NCBI GenBank assembly: GCA_022360175.1
Contig: JAKSDI010000019.1
Coordinates: 39,088-103,087 of the forward strand
DNA from: Chitinophagales bacterium
GTDB taxonomy: Bacteria; Bacteroidota; Bacteroidia; Chitinophagales; Saprospiraceae
DNA length: 64,000 bases
Direction of reading: 5' to 3'
Part shown: positions 24,745 to 33,709 of the stretch, piece after piece
Layout of the letters: the number at the start of each line of letters is the position of its first letter
Numbering within the stretch: the stretch's first letter is position 1
Program-made: the position numbers and the translations under genes
The notes under the pieces: model-generated
Seen by the model: the letters and a program-made list of their open reading frames with translations, nothing else
Databases searched by the model: none
Told to the model about the DNA's origin: nothing

Positions 24745-26028
24745 ATGCAACTGGAAGTCAGCAATCAGAAGTGGGGAGTGACAAACCGGGAGTGGGTTAG
24801 AAGTGATAAGCAAAGAATCCTGAAAAAGCCCCCCCAAAGAGGTAGGTGGCGGAATCTACTTATAGTATTATTTTTTCTAAACGTTCATCTGGGAAATACA
24901 ATACTTCACGCTCAATCGGTTGATACCACAAAACAAAAAAAACCAATTGATGTAAATTTTCTTTTCAGTTATTATCAGCAGGATGGTGAACACAGTGCAG
25001 TTACAGGTGGTATTGGCACACAAGAATTATCAGATAAATCTGCAAAATTAAATCTGATCGTCCCCATAGATTCTTCTGGGAGTTTGAACTTTGGGCTTAA
25101 TTTGAATCACTATACTTCCGCATCTACTGACAAAATTGACAATCGAATATCTTCAGCTTCTGAAAGTGATGTCCGAACAGCCTGGCAATTAGGGTGGGAA
25201 CAAACTTATTCTTCTTACCAAAGAGCCTATTCTTTTAGTTTTGGAGGTTCGGTAGAATCTGATTATATCTCTACTAATTTCCAGGGAAGTTGGTATACAC
25301 CACTTACCTCCAACAAACAACACAGCCTTCTTATTGATGGGCAGGTTTTTCTGGATAGATGGGTACTTTATTTTCCCTCTGAATTAAGAGACACTATTCA
25401 CCCTTTTATTACTACAGACAGGCGTTTTTCTTACCATCTTTCCTTACAGTACGAATGGATTATTAATCGAAGATTAGCACTTGGTATCAATAGTGGAATT
25501 TCACTACAAAAAGGCTTGATTTCCACTCCTTTTCACAGGGTATATTTTGAAGGAGAAGAATTAGCGAGGATTGAATATTTGCCTGGTACCAAATGGAAAT
25601 GGCCTTTGAGTATTCGAGTTCACTACTTTTTAGGTAGTGGGTTGGTTAGTCGTACCTTTTATCGTTATTATCAAGATAATTTTGGTATTCGCGCACACAC
25701 AGCAAGTTTAGAACTAGCAATCAAATTAAACCCTAGGTGGACCCTTTCGCCAATTTATAGATATCATACACAAAGTGCATCCAAATATTTTGCTGGTTTT
25801 GAGCAGCACTCTACAGATGCCAATTATTATACTTCTGACTATGATTTATCAGCTTTCCACAGTCATAAAGTAGGGATAGGATTCAGATTATTACCATATT
25901 GGCAATGGCATTGGAAGCGCCTAAAATGGTACGGCAACCTTAAAAGTATTGGAATTCGAATCGTATATTATAAAAGATCAGATGGACTTTGGGCATGGAC
26001 GTTGACAACGGCACTAGGTGGCTCGTAG
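24745..26028 (+). CDS. DUF3570 outer-membrane protein
   Basis: 427 aa from ATG 24745; the first 30 residues are polar and basic, then a signal-like hydrophobic stretch (RNLLIVLFFLNVHLGNTILH) ends in AQS. The body matches DUF3570: KPIDVNFLFSYYQQDGEHSA with GGIGTQEL, YTSASTDKID, SESDVRTAWQLGWEQTY, and long amphipathic strands to the C-terminal WTLTTALGG. It is probably an outer-membrane barrel. The 5' end is uncertain: DNA at 24755-24815 is made of short GGGAGTG-like repeats, so the N-terminal extension may come from repeat DNA. Its 3' end faces the FecR gene, 28 bp away. Confidence 0.8.
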   Translation: MQLEVSNQKWGVTNREWVRSDKQRILKKPPQRGRWRNLLIVLFFLNVHLGNTILHAQSVDTTKQKKPIDVNFLFSYYQQDGEHSAVTGGIGTQELSDKSAKLNLIVPIDSSGSLNFGLNLNHYTSASTDKIDNRISSASESDVRTAWQLGWEQTYSSYQRAYSFSFGGSVESDYISTNFQGSWYTPLTSNKQHSLLIDGQVFLDRWVLYFPSELRDTIHPFITTDRRFSYHLSLQYEWIINRRLALGINSGISLQKGLISTPFHRVYFEGEELARIEYLPGTKWKWPLSIRVHYFLGSGLVSRTFYRYYQDNFGIRAHTASLELAIKLNPRWTLSPIYRYHTQSASKYFAGFEQHSTDANYYTSDYDLSAFHSHKVGIGFRLLPYWQWHWKRLKWYGNLKSIGIRIVYYKRSDGLWAWTLTTALGGS

Positions 26029-26056
26029 CCTGTCCATGATTTCCCATTCTTATCTC

Positions 26057-27103
26057 TTAACAACCATTTACTTTAACTATTATTCCTCCACTTGCCAGAG
26101 TAGAGATCTCTACATCTAGCGCAAGTTTAATCACCTCTAATACATCTTCTAATTGTTCTCCTTTAAAGACAGCTGTTAAACCACAATTAAGATTTTCTGT
26201 ATTTTTGAGAGCAATATCTACATCATAAAAACGAGCAATATCTGAAATTACTAAATCGATTGGAGTATCTCGAAAATGAAGATTCTGAGTTCGCCATGCA
26301 TGAGTATTCAAGCCTGTATTTTCCTGCACGATGATTTGCTCCTGTTTTGATAAATATATTCCTTTTTGATTAGCCGTAAGTTTAACAGATTGTTCTCCTT
26401 TTTCGCTGCTAAAAGCTACTTTTCCTTCTTCCACTTCTACTTCCATGAAATCTTCGTGAGGATAGGCTCTAAGATTAAAGGCAGTTCCTAATACGACTAC
26501 CTCTGAATTGCCTGCTTTTATCTGAAATGGATGATCCGCATCCGGTTGAACTTTAAAGTACGCCTCACCAATAAGTGTTACTCTACGCTCAGGATTTTTC
26601 TCGTAATCTGTATCGTAGGTAAGAGAGGAGTTTTCATTCAAAATGACCTCCGTACCGTCAGGTAGTTCAAAGGATTCTTTTTGTTCAATTTGCGTTTCAT
26701 AAGCAACCAATCCACTTGCATCAGATACATAGTCTCGATTGAGTACCCACCAGCCGGCAGCTAGCAATAAGGCTAAAGAAGCTGCGATCGCAAGGATTCT
26801 CCCAGGTAAGCGACGAACAATCGCTTCTTCTTTTTGAGATGGAGCCCCTTGAGCTAATCTTTCCTGAAAAAGAGCGAGCCCCTTATCTACATCTGGCTCA
26901 TAAGAGGATTTATATTTTCCACTCAATGCCCAAACTTTCTGATAATCTTTATCCATATCAGCTCGGTCTCCTTCACTTAGCCATTGGTTAAGTGCAGCTT
27001 GATTTTTAGAATCTATATTGCCTTTTTCACGTTGTGAAAAAAGTTGTAAGTATTTTAAAAAGTCCATTGCTTCTTTTTCTTCCTGTAGTGGAGACACTAA
27101 CAT
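26057..27103 (-). CDS. FecR-family anti-sigma factor
   Basis: 348 aa inner-membrane regulator. Cytoplasmic N-domain with NQWLSEGDRADMDKDYQKVW (sigma-binding FecR_N type), one membrane helix (GRILAIAASLALLLAAGWWV, about 105-124), then the periplasmic FecR domain: SFELPDGTEVILNENSSLTY, GEAYFKVQPDADHPFQIKAG, VLGTAFNLRAYPHEDFMEVE, EGKVAF, and the C-terminal STN-like LHFRDTPIDLVISDIARFYD domain. It would hold the ECF sigma factor coded 102 bp upstream. No TonB-dependent receptor follows: the next gene is convergent, so its signal input is unclear. ATG 27067 is an alternative start. Confidence 0.92.
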   Translation of the reverse strand: MLVSPLQEEKEAMDFLKYLQLFSQREKGNIDSKNQAALNQWLSEGDRADMDKDYQKVWALSGKYKSSYEPDVDKGLALFQERLAQGAPSQKEEAIVRRLPGRILAIAASLALLLAAGWWVLNRDYVSDASGLVAYETQIEQKESFELPDGTEVILNENSSLTYDTDYEKNPERRVTLIGEAYFKVQPDADHPFQIKAGNSEVVVLGTAFNLRAYPHEDFMEVEVEEGKVAFSSEKGEQSVKLTANQKGIYLSKQEQIIVQENTGLNTHAWRTQNLHFRDTPIDLVISDIARFYDVDIALKNTENLNCGLTAVFKGEQLEDVLEVIKLALDVEISTLASGGIIVKVNGC

Positions 27104-27205
27104 AATATCTCTCCCCTACTTCAAAGTTTGATTTTTATCGATATCTAAGCAATATGTCATCTACCTTCCAATTACATACCTAATTTCCTATCTGTTGCAG
27201 GCTTC

Positions 27206-27751
27206 TTAAAGATAATCTTCTAAGGCAGATCTCATCAGTTTCAATGCTTTCGAAATTTGATTCTCTACTGTTTTAACAGAAATATCCAACTGTTCTGCAA
27301 TCTCTGCATAAGACATATCCTCGAAACGACTTAAGACGAATACAATTCTACAACGATCCGGTAAACTATCTATAGCCTCATCGATTCGTTGCTGTAATTC
27401 ATCGGCTTCCATCATTTGGGTAGCACTTGCTTGCTTACTTTTTACCACTGGATATTGTTCTCCATCGGCAAATTTGATCTTTTGATCTCGAATATAATTC
27501 AATGCCTTATTAACTGCTGCTCGCCTAATGTACGATTTGAGCGAAGCAGATACAGAAAGTTGTTCTTTCTTTCTCCACAATTCATAGAATACATCCTGGG
27601 TCAGGTCTTCCACCAGGTTGCTGTCGGGGATGATTTTATATACAGCTTTACAGAGGTAGCTATAGTATCTTTTAAAAATGAGTACTATGGCCCTGTCGCT
27701 ATCCGAAAGTAACATTTCCTGCAGTTCCTTATCTGTATAATCCTGTTGCAA
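27206..27751 (-). CDS. ECF sigma factor (FecI/Bacteroidota type)
   Basis: 181 aa. Sigma region 2 LIFKRYYSYLCKAVYKII with DLTQDVFYELWRKK (about 20-65) and region 4 IDSLPDRCRIVFVLSRFEDM then SYAEIAEQLDISVKTVENQI (about 125-172), without extra domains. Directs RNA polymerase to its own regulon; paired with the FecR gene just downstream. Its target promoter and stimulus cannot be read from this window. The 102-bp spacer to fecR carries TTTGA and AGGGG blocks also seen in the other sigma/FecR pair at 60.4 kb. Confidence 0.93.
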   Translation of the reverse strand: MQQDYTDKELQEMLLSDSDRAIVLIFKRYYSYLCKAVYKIIPDSNLVEDLTQDVFYELWRKKEQLSVSASLKSYIRRAAVNKALNYIRDQKIKFADGEQYPVVKSKQASATQMMEADELQQRIDEAIDSLPDRCRIVFVLSRFEDMSYAEIAEQLDISVKTVENQISKALKLMRSALEDYL

Positions 27752-28068
27752 GGAATAGATTTTTGCTGCCGTTTAATACGTATTCTACCGATAAAACATA
27801 GTTTATCTCAATAAAGAATACAAATAAATGAAAGTAGTAGTTTGCAATGCGCCAAAATACAAAACTTCCCCAAATAATTCTCTCACCCCTCTAGAGCTTA
27901 CGAAATAAAGGGTCCATAATTTTGAATAAATAAAAATTAAAAATACCTTAACGCATCTTTTTTGAAAGCGGCTTAATAGCGCGCCGAGCGGCACCACTAG
28001 TCTATTTTGGCGATTTTATAATTAGAACTCATTTGACCTTTTCAATTCTGTGTTAACTAAATAAGCGC
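27752..28068. promoter_or_regulatory. Divergent intergenic region, sigma factor / AGCS symporter
   Basis: 317 bp, AT-rich near both starts, with a short GC-rich patch (GCGCGCCGAGCGGCACC near 27978). No clear promoter box, gene or repeat was found. Confidence 0.3.
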
Positions 28069-29628
28069 ATGAGAAAATATTTACCATTATTATTTCTGAG
28101 CATATTATCACCTATTTTGTCTTTTGCTCAGGAAGCTGGCGACAGTTCGCCTGCCACTATTGATGACATTATCAATAATTTCTTTGAGCCCATTACAAAA
28201 GCCGTAGAATCTGTCATATTTTTTACTATCACTATCGGTGATTTCACCATTCCCTTTGTATTGATATGGCTTGTAGTTGGTGCTACTTTTTTCACCATCT
28301 ATATGGGTTTCGTACAATTTGGTGCCTTCAGGCATGCAATAGATGTTGTACGGGGAAAATATGATGACCCAAATGATGCAGGTGAAGTATCTCACTTTCA
28401 AGCATTGACAGCTGCTCTTTCCGGAACAGTAGGAGTTGGTAATATTGCAGGGGTAGCATTTGCGGTAGCAATTGGAGGCCCAGGAGCTACTTTTTGGATG
28501 ATCCTTGCAGGTATATTGGGTATGGCATCCAAGTTTACGGAGTGCTCATTGGGTGTAATGTATAGAAATATTAACCCTGATGGTAGTGTTTCTGGTGGCC
28601 CTATGTATTACCTGGAAAAAGGACTTAAAGAAAAAGGGGAAGGCTGGGGCAAATTAGGTAAAGTCTTAGCTGTTCTATTTGCCATCGCATGTATAGGAGG
28701 AAGTTTTGGTGGTGGCAACATGGTGCAAATCAACCAGGCTACTCTCCAGCTTGCAGAGATTACAGGTGGAGAAAACAGTATTTTCTACAATAATGGCTGG
28801 ATATTTGGTACCATTATGGCCGTAGTAGTAGCGGTAGTTATTATTGGTGGTATTAAGTCTATTGCCCGAGTTACAGATAAAGTAGTTCCTTTTATGGTAG
28901 GGGTATACATCCTGGGAGCTCTTGTAGTTCTTGGATACCATATTGCTGATGTTCCAGCTGCGTTTGGTACTATTTTCTCAAGTGCATTTAGTGGTGACGC
29001 ATTATATGGTGGTATTGTTGGTGTCTTGATTCAGGGATTCCGCCGGGCAGCATTCTCTAATGAAGCGGGTGTAGGTTCTGCTTCTATTGCTCACTCTGCT
29101 GTGAAAACGGATGAGCCTATTAGCGAAGGTATAGTTGCGCTACTGGAGCCATTCATTGATACAGTAGTTGTTTGTACCATGACTGCATTAGTAATCGTTG
29201 TTACCAACTATGGTGGTGCAGGTGCTGAAGCCTCTTTCTATGGTAGAGAAACAGTGGGTGATATTGGACTAACTTCTAATTCCTTTGCATCCGTTATTAG
29301 CTGGTTCCCTACAGTATTAGGGGTAGCTGTAATATTATTTGCATTGTCTACTATGATTTCCTGGTCCTATTACGGACTTAAATCATGGACTTATCTTTTT
29401 GGAGAAAGCAAAACCAATGAAACAATCTACAAAGTTCTTTTCTGTGGCTTTGTTATCGTTGGTTCAGCAATATCAGCCAAAGCGGTATTCGATTTTGGTG
29501 ATGCCATGATCTTCGCGATGTGTTTCCCCAACGTATTAGGGCTCTATATATTAATACCCAAAGTACGACAGGCTTACCGCGATTATATGGACAGGATAAA
29601 ATCAGGGGAGATTGCCAGGGTAGATTAG
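28069..29628 (+). CDS. Sodium:alanine symporter family (AGCS) transporter
   Basis: 519 aa, about 11 membrane segments. Family blocks are [76 protein letters not shown], the signature region [19 protein letters not shown] followed by [20 protein letters not shown], and [18 protein letters not shown]. It imports alanine or glycine with Na+. The first 21 residues look like a cleavable signal ([14 protein letters not shown]), common in Bacteroidota AGCS members. Monocistronic: a strong terminator follows. Confidence 0.94.
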   Translation: MRKYLPLLFLSILSPILSFAQEAGDSSPATIDDIINNFFEPITKAVESVIFFTITIGDFTIPFVLIWLVVGATFFTIYMGFVQFGAFRHAIDVVRGKYDDPNDAGEVSHFQALTAALSGTVGVGNIAGVAFAVAIGGPGATFWMILAGILGMASKFTECSLGVMYRNINPDGSVSGGPMYYLEKGLKEKGEGWGKLGKVLAVLFAIACIGGSFGGGNMVQINQATLQLAEITGGENSIFYNNGWIFGTIMAVVVAVVIIGGIKSIARVTDKVVPFMVGVYILGALVVLGYHIADVPAAFGTIFSSAFSGDALYGGIVGVLIQGFRRAAFSNEAGVGSASIAHSAVKTDEPISEGIVALLEPFIDTVVVCTMTALVIVVTNYGGAGAEASFYGRETVGDIGLTSNSFASVISWFPTVLGVAVILFALSTMISWSYYGLKSWTYLFGESKTNETIYKVLFCGFVIVGSAISAKAVFDFGDAMIFAMCFPNVLGLYILIPKVRQAYRDYMDRIKSGEIARVD

Positions 29629-29644
29629 CAATCTTCTAGAAGAT

Positions 29645-29687
29645 AAAAATCCCGAGTTGGAGTGTCATACCTAACTCGGGATTTTTT
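29645..29687. terminator. Strong bidirectional intrinsic terminator
   Basis: AAAAATCCCGAGTT (29645-29658) pairs with AACTCGGGATTTTTT (29673-29687), loop 14 nt, with A and T tracts on either side. It serves the symporter gene and the convergent GNAT gene. Confidence 0.9.
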
Positions 29688-29697
29688 ATGTCGTTAT

Positions 29698-30672
29698 CTA
29701 AGGCAAGGTTTTTAAATCCGGTTCTATCCACCGCCCTCTGGCCTGAGTAGACATAAGCCGATCTTTTGAATAATACTCCAAAGGCTTATTTTTACCAGCC
29801 CATTCACTTTTGAGGAACAATTCCAGGCTTTCGCCTAAAGGCAGATTAGGATGTGTACTTAAGAAGTGATCAATTAGCCTCATCCAAAGTACAGTGATTG
29901 TTTCATGGTAACCACCTTCCGAAGTATTTTGCACTCCCATAGCAGCATTATAAGTAATGATGCCAGGGCGTATTTTACACAATGCATTTTCTAGCCCATC
30001 ATGGTATATATACCACATCGCAGTAGATAGATGAGCCTCATGCGTCCATTCTGGCAGCGGCAAAGCATGTCTTTCAAATGCGCTTACGAGTGCTTCCAAT
30101 TCATTATCTGGGCCTGAAAGTCTAAAGTTTTCTGGCAATAGTCCCCAAGCTATAGAATCGGTAGCTTTTCCACCTTCTTCCTCTACATAATGGCGTTGAG
30201 TAAGGCCTTCCCGATGAAAGCCAAAACGTTGTAACAGCTTCATAGAAGGAATATTTACAGCTGTCGTAAAAGCTTCAATTCTTTGAAAACCATGGTGTTC
30301 AAATCCTCTTTTTAAAACAGTTTCTACCACCTCTCTCATATATCCTTTTCCTCGATCTTTTTCATCCCATAGCCCATATCCAATTTCTGCCCTGTCATGC
30401 TTTCGCCAAATAAGATGATAGGTACAATCGCCCAAAAAACGGTCATCTTCTGGATCATAAATAAGGTAGGTATGAAAAGTTACCCTATTGGTATTGGTAC
30501 CAAGCCCATAGAAATTGCCTTTGAAACGTTTGTACTGTTCTTCTGATTGAAAAGAAAGGCTTGCAATGACTTCTTCTTTAGAAGATTCTTCTAAAAGAGT
30601 CATTAATTCTGTGGCAGGAGCATCTAATAACTTCAGCCGCCGGGTTCTGATTTCTTTAAAATTTGGCTTCAT
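29698..30672 (-). CDS. GNAT acetyltransferase fused to an uncharacterised helical domain
   Basis: 324 aa from ATG 30672 (MKPNFKEIRTRRLKLLD). Residues 1-165 are a RimJ-like GNAT domain: RTRRLKLLDAPATELMTLLE, YDPEDDRFLGDCTYHLIWR, AEIGYGLWDEKDRGKGYMRE (acetyl-CoA loop) and HGFQRIEAFTTAVNIPSMKL with LLQRFGFHREG. Residues about 185-324 form a second, all-helical domain with LPLPEWTHEAHLSTAMWYI, TYNAAMGVQNTSEGGYHET and a C-terminal RLMSTQARGRWIEPDL. That second part also exists as a free-standing hypothetical protein in other bacteria (from memory). Its conserved His residues (two in WTHEAH, one in YHET) suggest a metal or catalytic site. Function unknown. Confidence 0.8.
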   Translation of the reverse strand: MKPNFKEIRTRRLKLLDAPATELMTLLEESSKEEVIASLSFQSEEQYKRFKGNFYGLGTNTNRVTFHTYLIYDPEDDRFLGDCTYHLIWRKHDRAEIGYGLWDEKDRGKGYMREVVETVLKRGFEHHGFQRIEAFTTAVNIPSMKLLQRFGFHREGLTQRHYVEEEGGKATDSIAWGLLPENFRLSGPDNELEALVSAFERHALPLPEWTHEAHLSTAMWYIYHDGLENALCKIRPGIITYNAAMGVQNTSEGGYHETITVLWMRLIDHFLSTHPNLPLGESLELFLKSEWAGKNKPLEYYSKDRLMSTQARGRWIEPDLKTLP

Positions 30673-30855
30673 CTTGTATTGTATTGAAAACAAGACAACA
30701 ACACTCAAATACTAAAGAGTTCCACAAGTGTACAAAAACAGATAGCACTACATTTTTATAACAGTTATATATCTTGCCTTCTCCATTTTTAGTATCTCTA
30801 TAATCTTCTAAAAACAACTATATCTTCATCAAGTATCCACAAGGCCAGTACACCC

Positions 30856-30899
30856 TTTGCCCGACGTAGCTGATAAGTGTAGTTGGGACTCATCATACC
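30856..30899 (-). repeat. Partial third copy of the dispersed repeat core
   Basis: GCCCGACGTAGCTGATAAG followed by TGTAGTTGGGACTCATCA matches the end of core B at about 31130-31170 (GCCCAACGTAGCTGATAAG, CGTAGTTGGGATATCACC), same orientation, 275 bp away. Only about 44 bp of the core is present. Confidence 0.75.
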
Positions 30900-30988
30900 G
30901 AAACACCGTAATAATTATAACAGGATATGTAATAAACCGCCTCACGCCTAATCTTTTGACCATATCACTGATCGCTTTTCACCAATCA
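30900..30988. other. Spacer between partial and full repeat cores
   Basis: No gene. Ends with TTCACCAATCACC, the inverse of GGTGATTGGTGAA, a short heptamer remnant at the outer edge of core B. Confidence 0.4.
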
Positions 30989-31168
30989 CCAAGTGCAAAT
31001 TCAAGATCAAACTCAAATCGAAAGTGTACTCAAAGATGCTTTGATTTAAACTTGAATTTCCTTCCTCTAAACCACACTAAACGCTATTAAACCACCTAAA
31101 CACCCTTGCTCTACATCACCACATCACTCTTCGCCCAACGTAGCTGATAAGCGTAGTTGGGATATCAC
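30989..31168 (-). repeat. Dispersed repeat core, copy B
   Basis: Reverse complement of core A at 8609-8778, about 180 bp. It contains AAAGATGCTTTGATTTAAAC, AAACGCTATTAAACCACC and GCGTAGTTGGGATATCACC. Differences from A include one additional GGTGATG heptamer and a swapped order of TTTGATCTTGA/TTTGAGTTTGA pieces. Here the long heptamer array lies on the opposite side of the core from that in copy A. Confidence 0.88.
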
Positions 31169-31170
31169 CA

Positions 31171-31313
31171 CATCGTACATCACCACATCGTACATCACCA
31201 CATCGTACATCACCCATCATACATCACCCATCGTACATCACCCATCACCCATCGTACATCACCCATCGTACATCACCACATCGTACATCATACATCACCC
31301 ATCATACATCACC
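31171..31313 (-). repeat. Heptamer array of about 20 CATCNNN units
   Basis: About 20 units CATCGTA, CATCACC and CATCATA, with three single-A insertions between units. Minus-strand units are TACGATG, GGTGATG and TATGATG, the same family as at 20423. The last unit provides the stop codon of the PAP2 gene. Confidence 0.95.
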
Positions 31314-32004
31314 CTCTACCTGCCAATGTTTTTCCATTCGTTGGTAAGCTCACACGGCCATCCATCCATTGATTTTTGGGTAGTAAAGAAATATAGTACC
31401 AGGTCATAGCTATCAAAACTCCAACAATCGCTCCCAGATAAACGTCTTTAAGAAAATGTTGCACCAGGTATATTCGAGAAACTCCGACCATCAAGGCTAA
31501 TAAGAAAAAAGCGACTGCTCCTCCCTTCTTATAAGGCAAGCAAAAAGCGAGAAAGGCATAAAGCGCAAAAGCAGACATGGTATGGCCTGAAGGGAAGCTA
31601 TTAGCCCCTCCATTTAGACGTACTCCCTCAATTAGTGTTAGTTGATCGAATAAGCCCAGTTTTTTGAAATAAAGTGAAGGCCTGTCATGTCCAAAAAATG
31701 CCTTCATACTGAATGCCACCACAGAAACGGTAAACCCCAATAAAGGAATTACAAGAGCATATCGATAACCGACAAAAAGAAGAGCTATTAAGGCAACAAA
31801 ATAAACCAGGGCTTCTCCCATTTCCGTACCATAACGAAAAAACAAATCCCCCCAATAAGAACGCTTGCCACTAAAATAGAAAATAGCATCACCCGTTTCC
31901 AAAAAAAACAGCAATACTCCTCCAATGATGACAAATAACAGGAGGCCAATAAAGAACCAAATATTTTGCCTAAAGAAATCAGGCAGAGAGATCTTCTTTT
32001 GCAT
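31309..32004 (-). CDS. PAP2-family membrane phosphatase
   Basis: 231 aa with about six membrane helices. The three-part acid phosphatase signature is complete: KAFFGHDRP, then SFPSGHTMSAFALYAF and SRIYLVQHFLKDVYLG with the catalytic His and Asp. Likely acts on lipid or undecaprenyl pyrophosphates at the periplasmic face. Its start overlaps the end of the LptF/G-like gene by 26 bp, so the two are probably co-translated. The C-terminus (SLPTNGKTLAGRG) ends in the first heptamer of the repeat array at 31171-31313, whose GGTGATG unit supplies the TGA. Confidence 0.92.
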   Translation of the reverse strand: MQKKISLPDFFRQNIWFFIGLLLFVIIGGVLLFFLETGDAIFYFSGKRSYWGDLFFRYGTEMGEALVYFVALIALLFVGYRYALVIPLLGFTVSVVAFSMKAFFGHDRPSLYFKKLGLFDQLTLIEGVRLNGGANSFPSGHTMSAFALYAFLAFCLPYKKGGAVAFFLLALMVGVSRIYLVQHFLKDVYLGAIVGVLIAMTWYYISLLPKNQWMDGRVSLPTNGKTLAGRG

Positions 32005-33709
32005 TTGCTCGTTTAAATATTTTGATCAATTTTGAGAAAAGCTGGAAATAACGATCTGGATTAACCAGTTTACTATCATTCATCGCTTTATGAGTCAACA
32101 ATAGCCCTATCGGAAACAAAACGCCACAAGGTATCCAGGCAGCAACTGCAGCAGGCACCACAAAAGATTCCGCTATTTTTCGGCAAAAAATAGTCAATAC
32201 TATAAAGACCATAAAGAAAATGATAGAAATCAAAATCGGATAACCAAAGCCTCCCTTTCGAACAATAGCTCCCATTGGAGCACCGATAAAAAGAAAAATA
32301 AAACATACCAAAGCCATGCTATACTTGGTATGCAACTCATAGATATGTTTTACCTGGGATTCACGCAAGCGGTCCAGTGAACGCACAGCAGATTCAGAAT
32401 GAGCCTGCACACTCCGCATTGAAGATTTTGCCTTTCCCATCAGACGATCTTTATCTCCTCTTTTCCGAAACAGGTTGATAAACTCTTTATATTCTGTAAG
32501 GTCTTTACTGATTTGCTGATCAAGCGGCTTTCCTTCATAAGCCACCTTTTTATTTGGATTTGTACTTCTATTTGCCGCTCTTGCTTTCGCCTTTTCAATT
32601 TCATCTGTCCAAACAGGAGTGTCTGATTTATTTTTTTTAGGAGCACTACTAATTGTCTTATTTATAGTTGAATCCTGGCCATTCAACTGTTGAAGACTGT
32701 CCAAAGCAGTACTATCAATATGCTCGACCTGGCTGATCGTATCAATCACTTCCTGGGGAGTAGGAGTATCCAATTCATTTGTAAGAAAAGTACTATCCTT
32801 CTCCATGTAGTGGAAATAATTACTTAATTGATTGGACAAGCCTACCTCTCTACTTCTAATTTTTATTCCGAGCGAATCCGATGCCACTTTGAGCTGACTA
32901 CTGGTCATCATACTGCGATTAGACTTAAAAAGCTCCTCGTTAGTACGATTAAGATCAAACTCACTCAGGTCAAAAATTTTGGTCCAGCTTTCAAAATTAG
33001 TACGAATAAATGGATAAGATCGGCCTCCATTAGAAGTATTAGGCTCTGATTCGATATATTGATGGCCATTCTGAAGGCGCATCATGAAAAAAGCACCATC
33101 ATCTGTAGAGTACATTTCACCTTCTTCTGCTATAATCTGCGTCAATCTTCCTTTAGATGCTTCCGAATGATCATATATTAATACATCCTTAATACTCTTA
33201 TCTCCTTCTTTATCTCCTATATGAATAGCATATCCATCAAAATCGTCATTAAAAATCCCCGCATCCAGGCGTAATACAGGCTTTTGTTTTTGTATATCAT
33301 ACATTCTGGAGCCAAACTTAAGATTTGCAACAGGGATCAGATTATTAGACGTGAAGAAAGAAAAGAAAACCGATGCGATACCAAAAAACATTAGAGGCCG
33401 CATGACCCTTTCCAGTGGAATACCTGCCGACTTTAAACTAGATAGTTCATATTTCTCAGCCATATTTCCCAGTACCATCACAGAAGAAATAAGAATAGCT
33501 AAAGGCAAAGCAAGTGGAATCAATGATACACACTTATAAGCCAATAACTCTATAATCAGAAATAATCCCAGCCCTTTGCCTGCAATATCATCAATGTACA
33601 ACCATAATACCTGCATTACCAAGACGAACATCGCAATAGAAAAGGTAACGATAAATGGTGGTATAAAACTGGTTGTCAGTAGACGATCTATCTTCTTTAT
33701 TTGCATCAT
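31979..33709 (-). CDS. LptF/LptG family LPS-export permease
   Basis: 576 aa from ATG 33709 (MMQIKKIDRLLTTSFIPPFI); a longer frame from 33742 has no support. N-terminal membrane segments (FIVTFSIAMFVLVMQVLWLY, LIPLALPLAILISSVMVLGN, MAEKYELSSLKSAGIPLERV), a long periplasmic beta-jellyroll region (VLRLDAGIFNDDFDGYAIHI), an unusual charged insertion of about 150 residues (Ser/Asp/Lys-rich, near 290-440), and C-terminal helices (HTKYSMALVCFIFLFIGAPM, GAIVRKGGFGYPILISIIFF). Part of the Lpt bridge moving LPS to the outer membrane. Bacteroidota LptF/G are generally longer than the E. coli proteins. Paired with the downstream PAP2 gene. Confidence 0.9.
   Translation of the reverse strand: MMQIKKIDRLLTTSFIPPFIVTFSIAMFVLVMQVLWLYIDDIAGKGLGLFLIIELLAYKCVSLIPLALPLAILISSVMVLGNMAEKYELSSLKSAGIPLERVMRPLMFFGIASVFFSFFTSNNLIPVANLKFGSRMYDIQKQKPVLRLDAGIFNDDFDGYAIHIGDKEGDKSIKDVLIYDHSEASKGRLTQIIAEEGEMYSTDDGAFFMMRLQNGHQYIESEPNTSNGGRSYPFIRTNFESWTKIFDLSEFDLNRTNEELFKSNRSMMTSSQLKVASDSLGIKIRSREVGLSNQLSNYFHYMEKDSTFLTNELDTPTPQEVIDTISQVEHIDSTALDSLQQLNGQDSTINKTISSAPKKNKSDTPVWTDEIEKAKARAANRSTNPNKKVAYEGKPLDQQISKDLTEYKEFINLFRKRGDKDRLMGKAKSSMRSVQAHSESAVRSLDRLRESQVKHIYELHTKYSMALVCFIFLFIGAPMGAIVRKGGFGYPILISIIFFMVFIVLTIFCRKIAESFVVPAAVAAWIPCGVLFPIGLLLTHKAMNDSKLVNPDRYFQLFSKLIKIFKRANAKEDLSA

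Noticed and set aside
31171..31313. CRISPR array
   Set aside because: Units are 7 bp without spacers, and no cas gene is present.
31157..31372. Plus-strand frame of 71 codons rich in HHIVHHPS
   Set aside because: It is a translation of the CATCGTA/CATCACC array and runs antisense into the PAP2 gene.
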